64,000 nt of DNA from Ochrobactrum sp. CM-21-5 (GTDB lineage: Bacteria > Pseudomonadota > Alphaproteobacteria > Rhizobiales > Rhizobiaceae), in contig NZ_JACLZJ010000003.1 in the NCBI RefSeq assembly GCF_014253075.1, positions 310,001-374,000 of the forward strand, written 5' to 3'. Under the pieces are notes generated by a model that ran no database searches, was not told the origin of the DNA, and worked only from the letters and a program-made list of their open reading frames with translations. Within the stretch, counting starts at the first letter, position 1, and each line of letters begins with the position of its first letter. The translations under genes were made by a program, and so were the position numbers. Below are positions 33,507 to 42,196 of the stretch, one piece after another.

Positions 33507-35946
33507 ACCGAACCCGACAAGCTGCCCGCTTTCGACCGGTTGGCGGCTTTTCCTCACTGCCCCGGACGCGGCGCAAGCGCCGCGTGATCTCCCGCGTGAG
33601 AACGCAGGCCTTGATGCCCCTGTCCCCGGCACGGTTGCGGAAGCGTTGGAGCGCGCCGGACGCTTTGACCGCACCGCACCCATGCCGCTCGACAATCGGG
33701 ATGCATGGTATTTTCTCGATCTCCATGAAGGCGCCGGCCCTGCCATGCTGCATTTTGGCGGGCTTGCGACCATCTGTGACATTTTTCTCAACGGCGAATT
33801 GCTGCTGCAAACCGATAGCATGTTTCTCGGCCACGACCTGCCAGTCATGCTCACCGGCAAGGATGAGCTGGCGCTGTGTTTTCGCGCATTGGCGCCGCGC
33901 CTTAACCAGAAAGGCCCCCGTGCCCGTTGGCGCACGCAGTTGATGAACACGCAGGGACTGCGCCTCTTTCGCACGACTGCACTCGGTTACATGCCGGGTT
34001 GGTGCCCGGAAATTCATGCCGTCGGGCCCTGGCGTCCGGTTGCGATCAGCCGTCCCGATGTAGAAGCCATGACCGGGATCGTCATCCAAGCCGCACTGAC
34101 CGAAAATGGCAGTGGTAAACTCGATGTCAGTTTTATTTATAGTGGCAGCGCCAAAGTCGTGACGCTTCATTGCGCGGGCAAACATGTCCTTTGCGCAAAA
34201 GGAGCCGATGGCCGATGGTGCGCAAAACTGGTCATTCCCAACGTCGAAGCCTGGTGGCCGCATACGCATGGCAATCCCACGCTTCACGATGTGGAACTAT
34301 CGCTCGACGGAAAGGCGCGCACGCTTGGACGCACCGGCTTTCGCCATATCGAAGTGCATCGCGGGACGGACGGCAAGGGGTTCGCCCTCAAGATCAATGG
34401 CAAGAAAATCTTCTGCCGCGGTGCGGTGTGGAGTTCCGCCGATATTGTCCGCCTTCCCGGTACGCGTAGCGACTACGAGCCGTGGCTGAAGCTTGCGCAG
34501 GAAGCAGGCATGAACATGCTGCGGGTGAGCGGCATAACTGCTTATGAAACACCGGATTTTTATACACTATGCGACGAGTTCGGCATCATGGTCTGGCAGG
34601 ATTTCATGTTCGCCAATTTCGATTACCCGGTAAAAGACGGTGTCTTTGTCGAAAAGGTGCTGACCGAAGCGGGTCAACTGCTTTCGGCAATCGGCCATGC
34701 GCCATCGCTGACCGTCCTTTGCGGCGGCAATGAAATCTACCAGCAAGGCGCAATGATGGGCCTGCCGGAGAGCACATGGAAGGGCGCACTCACTGAGGAG
34801 ATTCTGCCTGCCGTCGCGCATGAATTGTGTCCAAACGTCCCCTATGTTCCGAACTCACCCTGCGACGGCGCCTTGCCCTTCATCAGCAATGAAGGTGTCA
34901 GCCATTATTACGGCGTCAGCGCCTATTGCCGTCCGCTTGACGATGCGCGGCGGGCGGGAGTGCGCTTCGCCACAGAATGTCTGGCTTTTTCCAACGTTCC
35001 GGAGGCCCGCACGCTTAAAACCCATCTCGACGCGCCCGCAGTGCACCATCCGCGCTGGAAGGCGCGCGTTCCGCGTGATCGTAATGTGTCATGGGATTTC
35101 GAAGATGTGCGGGATGCCTATCTGGAGATGTTATACGGTTACTCCCCTGCCCGTCTGCGCAGGGAAGATATGGAACAATATCTCCATTTATCCCGCGCTG
35201 TGACGGCCGAAGTAATGGAAACTACCTTTGCCGAATGGCGAAGACCAGGAAGCACCTGTTTTGGCGGGCTTGTCTGGATGTTTCAGGACATTTTGCCCGG
35301 TCCCGGTTGGGGAATGATTGACGCAACAGGTGAGCCGAAGGCCTCTTGGTACGGCCTGAAGCGCGCTTTCCGTCCACAACAGGTCGCACTGACCGATGAA
35401 GGCGTGAACGGTCTCGCGATTCATATTCTGAACGAGCTGCCGGAAACCGCTGATCTGACTCTTGAATTAGCATGTCTGCGCGCCGGTTCGCAGCCAGTCG
35501 TATCCGGGCATCGCAAAGTTTCGCTCGCAGGCCACGCAGCCCTCACAATTCCCGCCACGGACCTGTTTGGCGCGTTTTTTGATGTGACTTACGCCTATCG
35601 TTTCGGCCCTCCGGCACATGATGTGACGGTGGTGCGGCTCAAACGTAATGATATTACAATTGCAGAGACGTTTCACTTCCCACTTGGGCGGACGAAGGCC
35701 TTCCATGATGCCGTAATCGAAGCCTCTTTGATCGGGGACGACGGAAACTGGTTTCTCGATCTGAAAACGCCAGTTCTGGCTCAGTCTGTCAGCATCGACG
35801 CGGGCGATTGGCGCACGGCAGACAACTGGTTCCACCTCGCGCCAGATGAACCGAAACGGGTGGCGCTTGTCCCACGCAATAGTGCCGGCGAAAAACCGAC
35901 CGGCGAAATCCGCGTTGCCGGATCATCGCGGATCGTCTGGTTCTAA
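33496..35946 (+). CDS. GH2-family glycosidase, beta-mannosidase-like
   Basis: The 816-aa protein has GH2 architecture: a jelly-roll sugar-binding domain (about 1-170; DNRDAWYFLDLHEGAGPAML, CDIFLNGELLLQTDSMFLGHD), an Ig-like domain, then a TIM barrel. The acid/base Glu413 is in TVLCGGNEIY and the nucleophile Glu494 in VRFATECLAF. YEPWLKLAQEAGMNMLRVSG, FYTLCDEFGIMVWQDF and GLVWMFQDILPGPGWGMID support a mannosidase-type member. There is no signal peptide, so it is probably cytoplasmic and acts on a small glycoside. The ATG at 33496 overlaps DUF1839. Confidence 0.85.
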   Translation: MRLEPNPTSCPLSTGWRLFLTAPDAAQAPRDLPRENAGLDAPVPGTVAEALERAGRFDRTAPMPLDNRDAWYFLDLHEGAGPAMLHFGGLATICDIFLNGELLLQTDSMFLGHDLPVMLTGKDELALCFRALAPRLNQKGPRARWRTQLMNTQGLRLFRTTALGYMPGWCPEIHAVGPWRPVAISRPDVEAMTGIVIQAALTENGSGKLDVSFIYSGSAKVVTLHCAGKHVLCAKGADGRWCAKLVIPNVEAWWPHTHGNPTLHDVELSLDGKARTLGRTGFRHIEVHRGTDGKGFALKINGKKIFCRGAVWSSADIVRLPGTRSDYEPWLKLAQEAGMNMLRVSGITAYETPDFYTLCDEFGIMVWQDFMFANFDYPVKDGVFVEKVLTEAGQLLSAIGHAPSLTVLCGGNEIYQQGAMMGLPESTWKGALTEEILPAVAHELCPNVPYVPNSPCDGALPFISNEGVSHYYGVSAYCRPLDDARRAGVRFATECLAFSNVPEARTLKTHLDAPAVHHPRWKARVPRDRNVSWDFEDVRDAYLEMLYGYSPARLRREDMEQYLHLSRAVTAEVMETTFAEWRRPGSTCFGGLVWMFQDILPGPGWGMIDATGEPKASWYGLKRAFRPQQVALTDEGVNGLAIHILNELPETADLTLELACLRAGSQPVVSGHRKVSLAGHAALTIPATDLFGAFFDVTYAYRFGPPAHDVTVVRLKRNDITIAETFHFPLGRTKAFHDAVIEASLIGDDGNWFLDLKTPVLAQSVSIDAGDWRTADNWFHLAPDEPKRVALVPRNSAGEKPTGEIRVAGSSRIVWF

Positions 35947-37721
35947 CGCTCCAAGGCAAGGGAGCGGATCGCATCGATATAAATCGCGCGTGCATGTTCC
36001 GGTGTCAGATTATGATCTGCGTCAGGAACAACCGCCACCGACACATTCTCAAAACCTTGCACTTTGCCGTTCATTTGATCGAAATAGAAATTGAAATATT
36101 CGCGGCCAGTATCCTTCTCGGCGTAGATGAATGTCAGCGGCACCTGTCGCAGCTTCAACTCTTCGAAAGCGGAGTAGATTGCCCGCCCCTCTAGAGTGCG
36201 GCTGCGAAGCGCCTTACGTGCCAGCCCGCGAATGCGCCCGGCGACACCACGCACCAGATTGCGCGAAATCGAATGAATATCCAGTTCGCCTCGCAGCAAG
36301 CGCTGAAAAGTTTCCAGACGCAGCGCGCGGCTACCATAGTCTTCCAGCGTGCGGTTACTCTCGCGCACGGCATCATCCACCGAGCGTCCGGGTGCCCAAT
36401 AGAGCGTTACGGGATTCGCCAGCACAGCCCCCGAAATGCGTTCGTCGGCTACCGCACATGTAAAACCGAGAAAAGCACCACTGCAACGACCGGCAACAAC
36501 CGGGCGTTCCCAGCCGATAGCGTCGAGATAGTCCAGTGTGTCGGCGACATCCGCCTCAGGTCCGTGGGTGTAAAGCACCTGTTCCGGAATAGCCTGGTTG
36601 GGCGGACTGTCCCCCGCATTCGCGATGTCGAAACGCAAGGAGGCAATCCCCTCACGTGCCAGCTTGCGCGCCATGGCGACAGTTGTGCGTCCCCACCCTA
36701 TGCGGCGGTCATAGGATGACGACAGGAACAGAACCGTCTTGCCCCGCCGCTCGCCCGAAGGCGCGCACAGAACGCCGGACAAGCGTCCATTCGGCCCGAA
36801 TGCAACCGGCGTATCGATGAAGCCATCGCCGCTCAACGTTCCTGTGAAAGCGTTGTTGTCAGGTCTGTTTCCGGCTAGCTGCGAACCGGCAATATCTGCA
36901 ACCCAGCGGACAAGATGGTCGGCTACTTCCAGAGGCAATCGTGAGATAACCGGATTGGAAATCAGTTTATCATAATCCGTAAAAACCTCGACCGTAACAT
37001 CGACGCCGAGCTTTTCCAGATGTGTCGTCAGCTCGGCATCGCTCGGCCGATCCATTCGCGCGAACAAAAGGCATTTGGGGGCAGGTTTAACGCCAAGCGA
37101 AAGAAGATTGATCTTTTTCACATCGACGGCAATTTCCGGCTGCATCTTCAAGGAGGCTATGGCAACGTTGCCCTTGACCCTCTCCTCGTCTGTAAGGCCC
37201 AGATCCGCGTCGACCATGCTCGACCAGACCGCCAACTCGCGTGTATAGAACCGGCCGGAAATGACTGGCGCCAGCAGGGCCAATGCGCCGATACCTTCAA
37301 TACGCGATGCGGTTTCGGCAGCGACGGCCGCTCCGAGGCTCTGACCGATCACCACGACACGGCTTGCTCCCGACAGGGCGCGCGCTTTCTGCGCCGCTTC
37401 AACCAGCGTAGCCCGCCAGAGTTCCAGTCCTTTGGAAAAGTCGATATCGTCTCGCCCGTCGCCGGTGCCCGGCCAGTCGAAACGAAAGGAGGCAACGCCC
37501 CTGTCAGACAGCTTGTCTGCAATGATGCGCCAGAATTTTCGCGTCGTACAAAGCTCCTCAAGTCCCCAGGGGCTTGCAAACACGACGACCGTATCCAGCG
37601 CATTTCCCTGCGCGGGTTGATAAAGCCCCAGCGTGTCACAAAAGACAACGGGACTGGCAGCAGATCGTATAATGCCGCTCAGTTTTCTGGAAGTCGATTC
37701 TCCTTCCACCCTATCGTCCAT
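35943..37721 (-). CDS. Double alpha/beta-hydrolase; second half with Cys nucleophile motif
   Basis: The 592-aa protein carries two alpha/beta-hydrolase domains (about 20-300 and 330-590). The first has the standard elbow VVVIGQSLGAAVAAE (GxSxG). The second has VVAGRCSGAFLGF, with Cys in the nucleophile slot, and a late VPDADHNLTPEHA His. Each half has an oxyanion region (ASPWGLEE; SSSYDRRIGWGR). The ATG at 37721 has GGGGG upstream. Its 3' end overlaps the GH2 gene by 4 bp, tail to tail. A Cys-type esterase or thioesterase could unload the carrier protein. Related halves occur in exosortase-associated hydrolases. Function is inferred. Confidence 0.75.
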   Translation of the reverse strand: MDDRVEGESTSRKLSGIIRSAASPVVFCDTLGLYQPAQGNALDTVVVFASPWGLEELCTTRKFWRIIADKLSDRGVASFRFDWPGTGDGRDDIDFSKGLELWRATLVEAAQKARALSGASRVVVIGQSLGAAVAAETASRIEGIGALALLAPVISGRFYTRELAVWSSMVDADLGLTDEERVKGNVAIASLKMQPEIAVDVKKINLLSLGVKPAPKCLLFARMDRPSDAELTTHLEKLGVDVTVEVFTDYDKLISNPVISRLPLEVADHLVRWVADIAGSQLAGNRPDNNAFTGTLSGDGFIDTPVAFGPNGRLSGVLCAPSGERRGKTVLFLSSSYDRRIGWGRTTVAMARKLAREGIASLRFDIANAGDSPPNQAIPEQVLYTHGPEADVADTLDYLDAIGWERPVVAGRCSGAFLGFTCAVADERISGAVLANPVTLYWAPGRSVDDAVRESNRTLEDYGSRALRLETFQRLLRGELDIHSISRNLVRGVAGRIRGLARKALRSRTLEGRAIYSAFEELKLRQVPLTFIYAEKDTGREYFNFYFDQMNGKVQGFENVSVAVVPDADHNLTPEHARAIYIDAIRSLALER

Positions 37722-37806
37722 CCCGGTGCCCCCATTGCAGAAACCGCATCCTGCAATAATGGATTCTATACGCGTCACCAAGAACTTATCGTATTCAAGC
37801 CAGGAA

Positions 37807-37834
37807 ACCCTGCCGTATATAAGCACGGCAGGGT
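37807..37834 (-). terminator. Hairpin after ocd
   Basis: ACCCTGCCGT / ACGGCAGGGT arms with a short T run on the minus strand, 15 bp after the ocd stop. It separates ocd from the hydrolase gene. Confidence 0.6.
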
Positions 37835-37848
37835 GGAGTTTATTCTAA

Positions 37849-38925
37849 TCAGGCAGCAGGCTTGGTCTTTTCCGCCTGCAGCTGCTTCTCGTGGCGCAGT
37901 AGCATGCCATATAGATCACGCGGCTCGTCCGGATCAGCCAGTAGATCGAGCTGTTCGTAGAGGCCGGTGTCTTTCAGCTTGTCGCGCACATAGCGCAGTG
38001 CCGAAAAATCTTCCGTTGCAAAGCCCACCGAGTCAAACAGAGTGATCTGGCGGACATCCTTGCGGCCTTCGGCCTTGCCGGCAATCACTTTCCACAGCTC
38101 GTTGACCGGATAATCTTCCGGCAATTGCTGGATTTCGCCTTCAATGCGGGTCTGCGGCGGATACTCGACGAAAATGTCCGAGCGGCGCAGAATATCGCCA
38201 TGCAGTTCGGTCTTGCCTGGGCAGTCGCCACCGACCGCGTTGATATGAACGCCCGATCCGACCATATTGTCAGTCAGGATCGTCGCATTCGCTTTGTCGG
38301 CGGTAACGGTCGTGATGATTTCCGCACCTTCGACCGCTTCTTCAACAGTCTTGCAAGCGATCATGTCGAAACCCGCGCCCTGAAGATTGCGCATGCACTT
38401 GGCCGTTGCTTCCGGATCGAGATCGTACAGGCGCAGCTTGTCGATGCCGAGCAGCGCCTTGAACGCCAGCGCCTGGAATTCACTCTGTGCGCCATTACCG
38501 ATAATCGCCATCGTACGGGCATTTTGGGGTGCCAGATGTTTTGCTGCCACTGCCGAGGTCGCTGCGGTGCGTAACGCCGTCAGGATGGTCATTTCGGTGA
38601 GCAGCATCGGATAACCACTGCCGACATCCGCAAGAACGCCGAACGCAGTGACAGTCTGAAGACCTTCACGTGTGTTCTTCGGATGACCATTCACATATTT
38701 GAAGCCATAAAGCGTGCCGTCGCTCGTCGGCATCAGTTCAATCACGCCTTCCTTTGAATGCGAAGCCACGCGCGGCGTCTTGTCGAAGTTTTCCCAGCGG
38801 CGGAAGTCTTCCTCCACATAGTCGGCCAGCTCCTTGAGGAAGGTTTCGACACCGACGGACAGCACCAGTTTCATCATGTGATCTACACTGACGAAGGGGA
38901 CGATATTGAGGTTTGGTTGGGTCAT
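37849..38925 (-). CDS. ocd: Ornithine cyclodeaminase
   Basis: This 358-aa NAD-dependent enzyme turns ornithine into proline plus ammonia. The mu-crystallin family blocks are KYVNGHPKNTREGLQTVTAFGVLAD, LTALRTAATSAVAAKHLAP, Rossmann IGNGAQSEFQALAF, GVHINAVGGDCPGKTEL and SDIFVEYPPQTRIEGEI. Two ATGs are in tandem; AAGGAG fits the second (38925) better. Directly downstream of arginase on the same strand, it completes arginine to ornithine to proline. Confidence 0.93.
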   Translation of the reverse strand: MTQPNLNIVPFVSVDHMMKLVLSVGVETFLKELADYVEEDFRRWENFDKTPRVASHSKEGVIELMPTSDGTLYGFKYVNGHPKNTREGLQTVTAFGVLADVGSGYPMLLTEMTILTALRTAATSAVAAKHLAPQNARTMAIIGNGAQSEFQALAFKALLGIDKLRLYDLDPEATAKCMRNLQGAGFDMIACKTVEEAVEGAEIITTVTADKANATILTDNMVGSGVHINAVGGDCPGKTELHGDILRRSDIFVEYPPQTRIEGEIQQLPEDYPVNELWKVIAGKAEGRKDVRQITLFDSVGFATEDFSALRYVRDKLKDTGLYEQLDLLADPDEPRDLYGMLLRHEKQLQAEKTKPAA

Positions 38926-38997
38926 CATTGCTCCTTAAGCATTTTTGTAGCCAAATGGTTTCCCCTTTGGCATTGCATAAAATGCTGCCTCCTGAGT

Positions 38998-39918
38998 TCA
39001 GTAACTGATTGTCGGACGGTCCATGACGCTGCGGCCAAGAAGGCTTGCCATCAGATCCACCATGACTGTGGCGGTGCGTCCGCGTTCATCGAGAAAGGGA
39101 TTGAGTTCAACGAGATCGAGGCTCGTCACCAGTCCGCTGTCGTGCAGCATCTCCATGATGAGATGCGCTTCACGAAAGGTTGCACCGCCGGGCACCGTAG
39201 TACCAACGGCGGGCGCTATGGACGGGTCGAGGAAATCGACATCAAGGCTCACATGCAGAACACCGTCTTCCGCCTTCACACGTTCCAGAAATTTCCGCAA
39301 CAACGCGGCCACGCCATGCTCATCAATCAGGCGCATATCGTAGACAGCAACGTCGGTCTGTTTGATTGCCGCCCGCTCGGCCGGGTCCACGCTACGGATA
39401 CCCAGCATGCAGACATTCTGCGGATTGACCGGCGCGGCAAGCTTTGGAAAATAGCCTTCGAAGCCTTTCTGGCCCGTGTAATAGGCAACGGGCGTCCCAT
39501 GAAGGTTGCCGCTTTGCGTCGTTTCCAGCGTGTGGAAATCCGTGTGGGCATCAAGCCAGAGTACGAACTGTTTGCGGCCCTTTTCGGCGGCGCGGCGCGC
39601 AATGCCCGGCACGGTGCCGGCAGCCAGAAGATGGTCTCCACCAAGAAAGATCGGAAACCCGTCAGCGCTTTCACGATAGGCCGCTTCGCTGATCGCCTCG
39701 ATCCATGCAACCGCGTGGGGAAGCGCCTTGATCGCCTGGTTCGGATGGTCCAGCGAACGCTGGGCAGCGGGCGCCAGATTGCCAAGATCGGTGCATTTGT
39801 GGCCAAGCTCCCGGATTGCCGTGGCAATACCCGCAGCGCGATAGGAATCGGGTCCCATATTGCAGCCTACGCGGCCAGTGCCCTCCTGAACGGGCAGTCC
39901 CAGAATCTTGCAATGCAT
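38998..39918 (-). CDS. arcB: Arginase
   Basis: This 306-aa ureohydrolase has the Mn-binding motifs FLGGDHLLAAG, LDAHTDFHT and SLDVDFLDPSIAPAVGTTVPGG, and ends in LVELNPFLDERGRTATVMVDLM. It hydrolyses arginine to ornithine and urea. The ATG at 39918 has AAGGAA 8 nt upstream. It is 72 bp before ocd and divergent from the AsnC-type regulator gene, the usual arrangement for arginine-induced catabolism. The symbol is used as in Brucella/Agrobacterium; rocF is a synonym for the same activity. Confidence 0.92.
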   Translation of the reverse strand: MHCKILGLPVQEGTGRVGCNMGPDSYRAAGIATAIRELGHKCTDLGNLAPAAQRSLDHPNQAIKALPHAVAWIEAISEAAYRESADGFPIFLGGDHLLAAGTVPGIARRAAEKGRKQFVLWLDAHTDFHTLETTQSGNLHGTPVAYYTGQKGFEGYFPKLAAPVNPQNVCMLGIRSVDPAERAAIKQTDVAVYDMRLIDEHGVAALLRKFLERVKAEDGVLHVSLDVDFLDPSIAPAVGTTVPGGATFREAHLIMEMLHDSGLVTSLDLVELNPFLDERGRTATVMVDLMASLLGRSVMDRPTISY

Positions 39919-39975
39919 AAATTGGATTCCTTCTAACATCTGGAACAAGATTCACCACTTACGCTTGGCGATGTG

Positions 39976-40009
39976 AACCAACCGGATTGGCAATTTTATC
40001 GGTTTGGTT
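39976..40009. promoter_or_regulatory. Inverted repeat, candidate AsnC/Lrp operator
   Basis: AACCAACCG (39976-39984) and CGGTTTGGTT (40000-40009) form near-perfect arms in the 130-bp divergent arginase/regulator promoter region. Binding by the divergent regulator would control both directions. Confidence 0.5.
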
Positions 40010-40048
40010 TATCAGAATGTCGGATTAGCTTTTCAAAATGGAGAAAAC

Positions 40049-40486
40049 ATGGACGATCTGGATGAAAAGCTGATTACGCTTTTACGCCATAACGGACGGC
40101 GCAGCATTTCGGATATCGCAATCGATCTCGGCGTTTCGCGCGCGACCGTGCGTGCGCGCATGGAGCGGCTGGAAAAATCCGGCGACATCATCGGCTATAC
40201 GGTGATCCTGCGTTCCGATGCCGTCGATCTTCCGGTGCGTGGCATCATGATGATCGAAATCGAAGGCCATGTCGCCGACCGTGTCGTCAAGGCGCTTGGC
40301 GGTTTTTCGGAGATTTCCGCCATTCACACAACCAATGGCCGCTTCGATCTGGTGGTGGAACTGGGCGCGGCGACCCTGACCGACTTTGACGCTGTTCTGC
40401 GCCGGGTCCGGCTGGTTCCCGGAATCAAGGCCAGCGAGACCAACCTGCTGCTGGCCACGCCGCGGTCAACGAGGGCGCGCCTTTAA
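40049..40486 (+). CDS. AsnC/Lrp regulator, probable arginine-catabolism activator
   Basis: The 145-aa regulator has an HTH at residues 2-50 (DLDEKLITLLRHNGRRSISDIAIDLGVSRATVRARM) and a RAM domain with GGFSEISAIHTTNGRFDLVVELGA. The ATG at 40049 follows GGAG; the in-frame ATG at 40004 lies in the operator region. Divergent from arginase-ocd. Agrobacterium and Brucella control arginase/ocd with a regulator of this family, so arginine or ornithine is the likely ligand. Confidence 0.87.
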   Translation: MDDLDEKLITLLRHNGRRSISDIAIDLGVSRATVRARMERLEKSGDIIGYTVILRSDAVDLPVRGIMMIEIEGHVADRVVKALGGFSEISAIHTTNGRFDLVVELGAATLTDFDAVLRRVRLVPGIKASETNLLLATPRSTRARL

Positions 40487-40489
40487 AAC

Positions 40490-40520
40490 AGAAAGGGCCG
40501 GAAAATCTCCGGCCCTTTCT
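40490..40520. terminator. Bidirectional terminator
   Basis: AGAAAGGGCCGG / CCGGCCCTTTCT around AAAATCT, between the AsnC-type gene and convergent nemA. Confidence 0.85.
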
Positions 40521-40525
40521 TTGAT

Positions 40526-41641
40526 TCACGCTAGAACCGGGTAATCGGTGTACCCCTTGGCGCCACCGCCATACATGTGCTGCTGGTCCAGCTCGTTCAG
40601 CGGAGCATTGTCTTTCAGACGGCGAACGAGGTCGGGATTGGCAATGAACGGCTTACCGAAAGCCACCAGATCCGCACGACCGTTCTCGATTTCCTCTTCT
40701 GCAAGTTTGCGGTCATAGCCATTGTTGACCATCCAAGCAGCCTTACCGCCCGCATCGCGATAGACCTGCTTCAGATGCACATAATCGAAAGGCTGCGGTC
40801 CCTGCTGGAAATCACGCGGACCACCTGTGGCGCCTTCAATGACATGAACATAGGCAAGACCGTAATTCGCCAGTTTACCCACGACATAATCGAACAACGG
40901 CTGCGGGTTGAGATCGGATGCGTCATTGGCGGGCGTCACCGGTGAAAGGCGAATACCAACCTTGCCGCCGCCCACGGCGTCGGTTACGGCCTCGACGACT
41001 TCAAACAGGAACCGGGCGCGGTTTTCAATCGAACCGCCATATTCGTCGGTGCGATGATTGCTGCCCGAGCGCAGGAACTGATCAATCAAATAGCCGTTGG
41101 CCGCGTGAATTTCCACACCGTCAAAACCCGCCGCTTCAACCGCATCTTTTGCAGCCTTGGCAAAAGTGGCAACGATTTCCCCAATCTCACTCGTTTCCAG
41201 TGCGCGCGGCTCCGAAGTCGGCGCAAATTCACCCGTACCATCTGGATGAACCAGATAGGTCTTGGATTTGGCAATGATTGCCGAAGGAGCAACCGGCTTC
41301 TCGCCATTCGGCTGCAACGTGTTATGCGAGATGCGCCCCACATGCCACATCTGCACAACAATCTTGCCGCCAGCGCTATGCACGGCATCGGTCACGCGCC
41401 TCCAGCCGGCAAGCTGTTCCGCCGAATAAAGACCCGGCACATCGGCATAGCCCTGCCCTTGATGGCTGATCGGAGTAGCTTCGGTGATGATCAATCCGGC
41501 GCTGGCGCGCTGCTCGTAATAGGTAACGTTAAGATCGTTCGGCACGGCGCGCGGCGAGCGGTTGCGTGTCAGCGGCGCCATCACAATGCGGCTGGCAAGC
41601 TTCAGGTCACCTACGGTAACGGAATCAAACAATGTGGCCAT
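40526..41641 (-). CDS. nemA: Old Yellow Enzyme family alkene reductase
   Basis: The 371-aa FMN-dependent ene-reductase begins MATLFDSVTVGDLKLASRIVMAPLTRNRSP. The active-site motif is DGVEIHAANGYLIDQFLRSGSN with His/Asn, followed by RTDEYGGSIENRARFLFEVVEAV and a late NNGYDR/GKPFIANPDL region binding FMN phosphate. It reduces activated alkenes, N-ethylmaleimide or nitro compounds with NAD(P)H. The ArsR-type regulator gene 43 bp upstream probably controls it. Confidence 0.93.
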   Translation of the reverse strand: MATLFDSVTVGDLKLASRIVMAPLTRNRSPRAVPNDLNVTYYEQRASAGLIITEATPISHQGQGYADVPGLYSAEQLAGWRRVTDAVHSAGGKIVVQMWHVGRISHNTLQPNGEKPVAPSAIIAKSKTYLVHPDGTGEFAPTSEPRALETSEIGEIVATFAKAAKDAVEAAGFDGVEIHAANGYLIDQFLRSGSNHRTDEYGGSIENRARFLFEVVEAVTDAVGGGKVGIRLSPVTPANDASDLNPQPLFDYVVGKLANYGLAYVHVIEGATGGPRDFQQGPQPFDYVHLKQVYRDAGGKAAWMVNNGYDRKLAEEEIENGRADLVAFGKPFIANPDLVRRLKDNAPLNELDQQHMYGGGAKGYTDYPVLA

Positions 41642-41684
41642 GGATGCATTTCCTTCAAGTTGGAAAGATCGGTTTCAAAGGCAG

Positions 41685-41975
41685 TCAAAGATCGGAAAGT
41701 GAATTGAGGAAAGCGGCTATTGCCTCCTCGTTGCGTTTGTAGAAAGTCCATTGACCGACGCGCTGGGGCGCGATCAACCCCGCTTTTGTCAGTACAGCCA
41801 AATGGGCAGAAACGGAGGACTGGGAAAGACCGCACCGCTCGAACTGGCCCGCGCACACACCCATCTCCATGGAAATGTACTGGGCGGAGAAATGTTTCTC
41901 CGGCTCTTTAAGCCAGTTCAAAATGTCGAGACGCACGGGATTGGCGAGAGCTTTCAGAATCTCGTCCTTGGGCAT
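41685..41975 (-). CDS. ArsR family regulator upstream of nemA
   Basis: The 96-aa winged HTH contains LKALANPVRLDILNWL, CAGQFERCGLSQSSVSAHLAVLTKAGLI and QRVGQWTFYKRNE. Two Cys in and before the recognition helix (VCAGQFERC) could sense electrophiles or metals, which fits control of an ene-reductase. The ATG at 41975 has GGAGG 8 nt upstream. It is co-directional with nemA and likely forms one operon. Confidence 0.85.
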   Translation of the reverse strand: MPKDEILKALANPVRLDILNWLKEPEKHFSAQYISMEMGVCAGQFERCGLSQSSVSAHLAVLTKAGLIAPQRVGQWTFYKRNEEAIAAFLNSLSDL

Positions 41976-42049
41976 CGATTGTTCCTCCCGCATGACTGTC
42001 ACCTCGCTGATCTCCTGCGCATATCGTCATTACCCGATATAGATATCGC

Positions 42050-42064
42050 TTAAATCCGATTTAA
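42050..42064. promoter_or_regulatory. Palindrome upstream of arsR-nemA
   Basis: TTAAATC-c-GATTTAA is a perfect 7-bp dyad about 75 bp upstream of the ArsR start, a probable autoregulatory operator. It also lies 133 bp before tex. Confidence 0.5.
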
Positions 42065-42196
42065 AAAGAGAGACCCCGTTCACATCGCCGTGATCACCAA
42101 AACTGTCAGCTTTCCTGTGGAACAACCATCGTGCCTTGATTGCGCCGGACAAGCATCGGACTATGTTCGCCGTGAGATCACAGAACTGGAAAGCAC

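Noticed and set aside
38758-39936. 392-codon ORF opposite arginase and the ocd 5' part
   Set aside because: Spans two real genes antisense and their gap; no domain.
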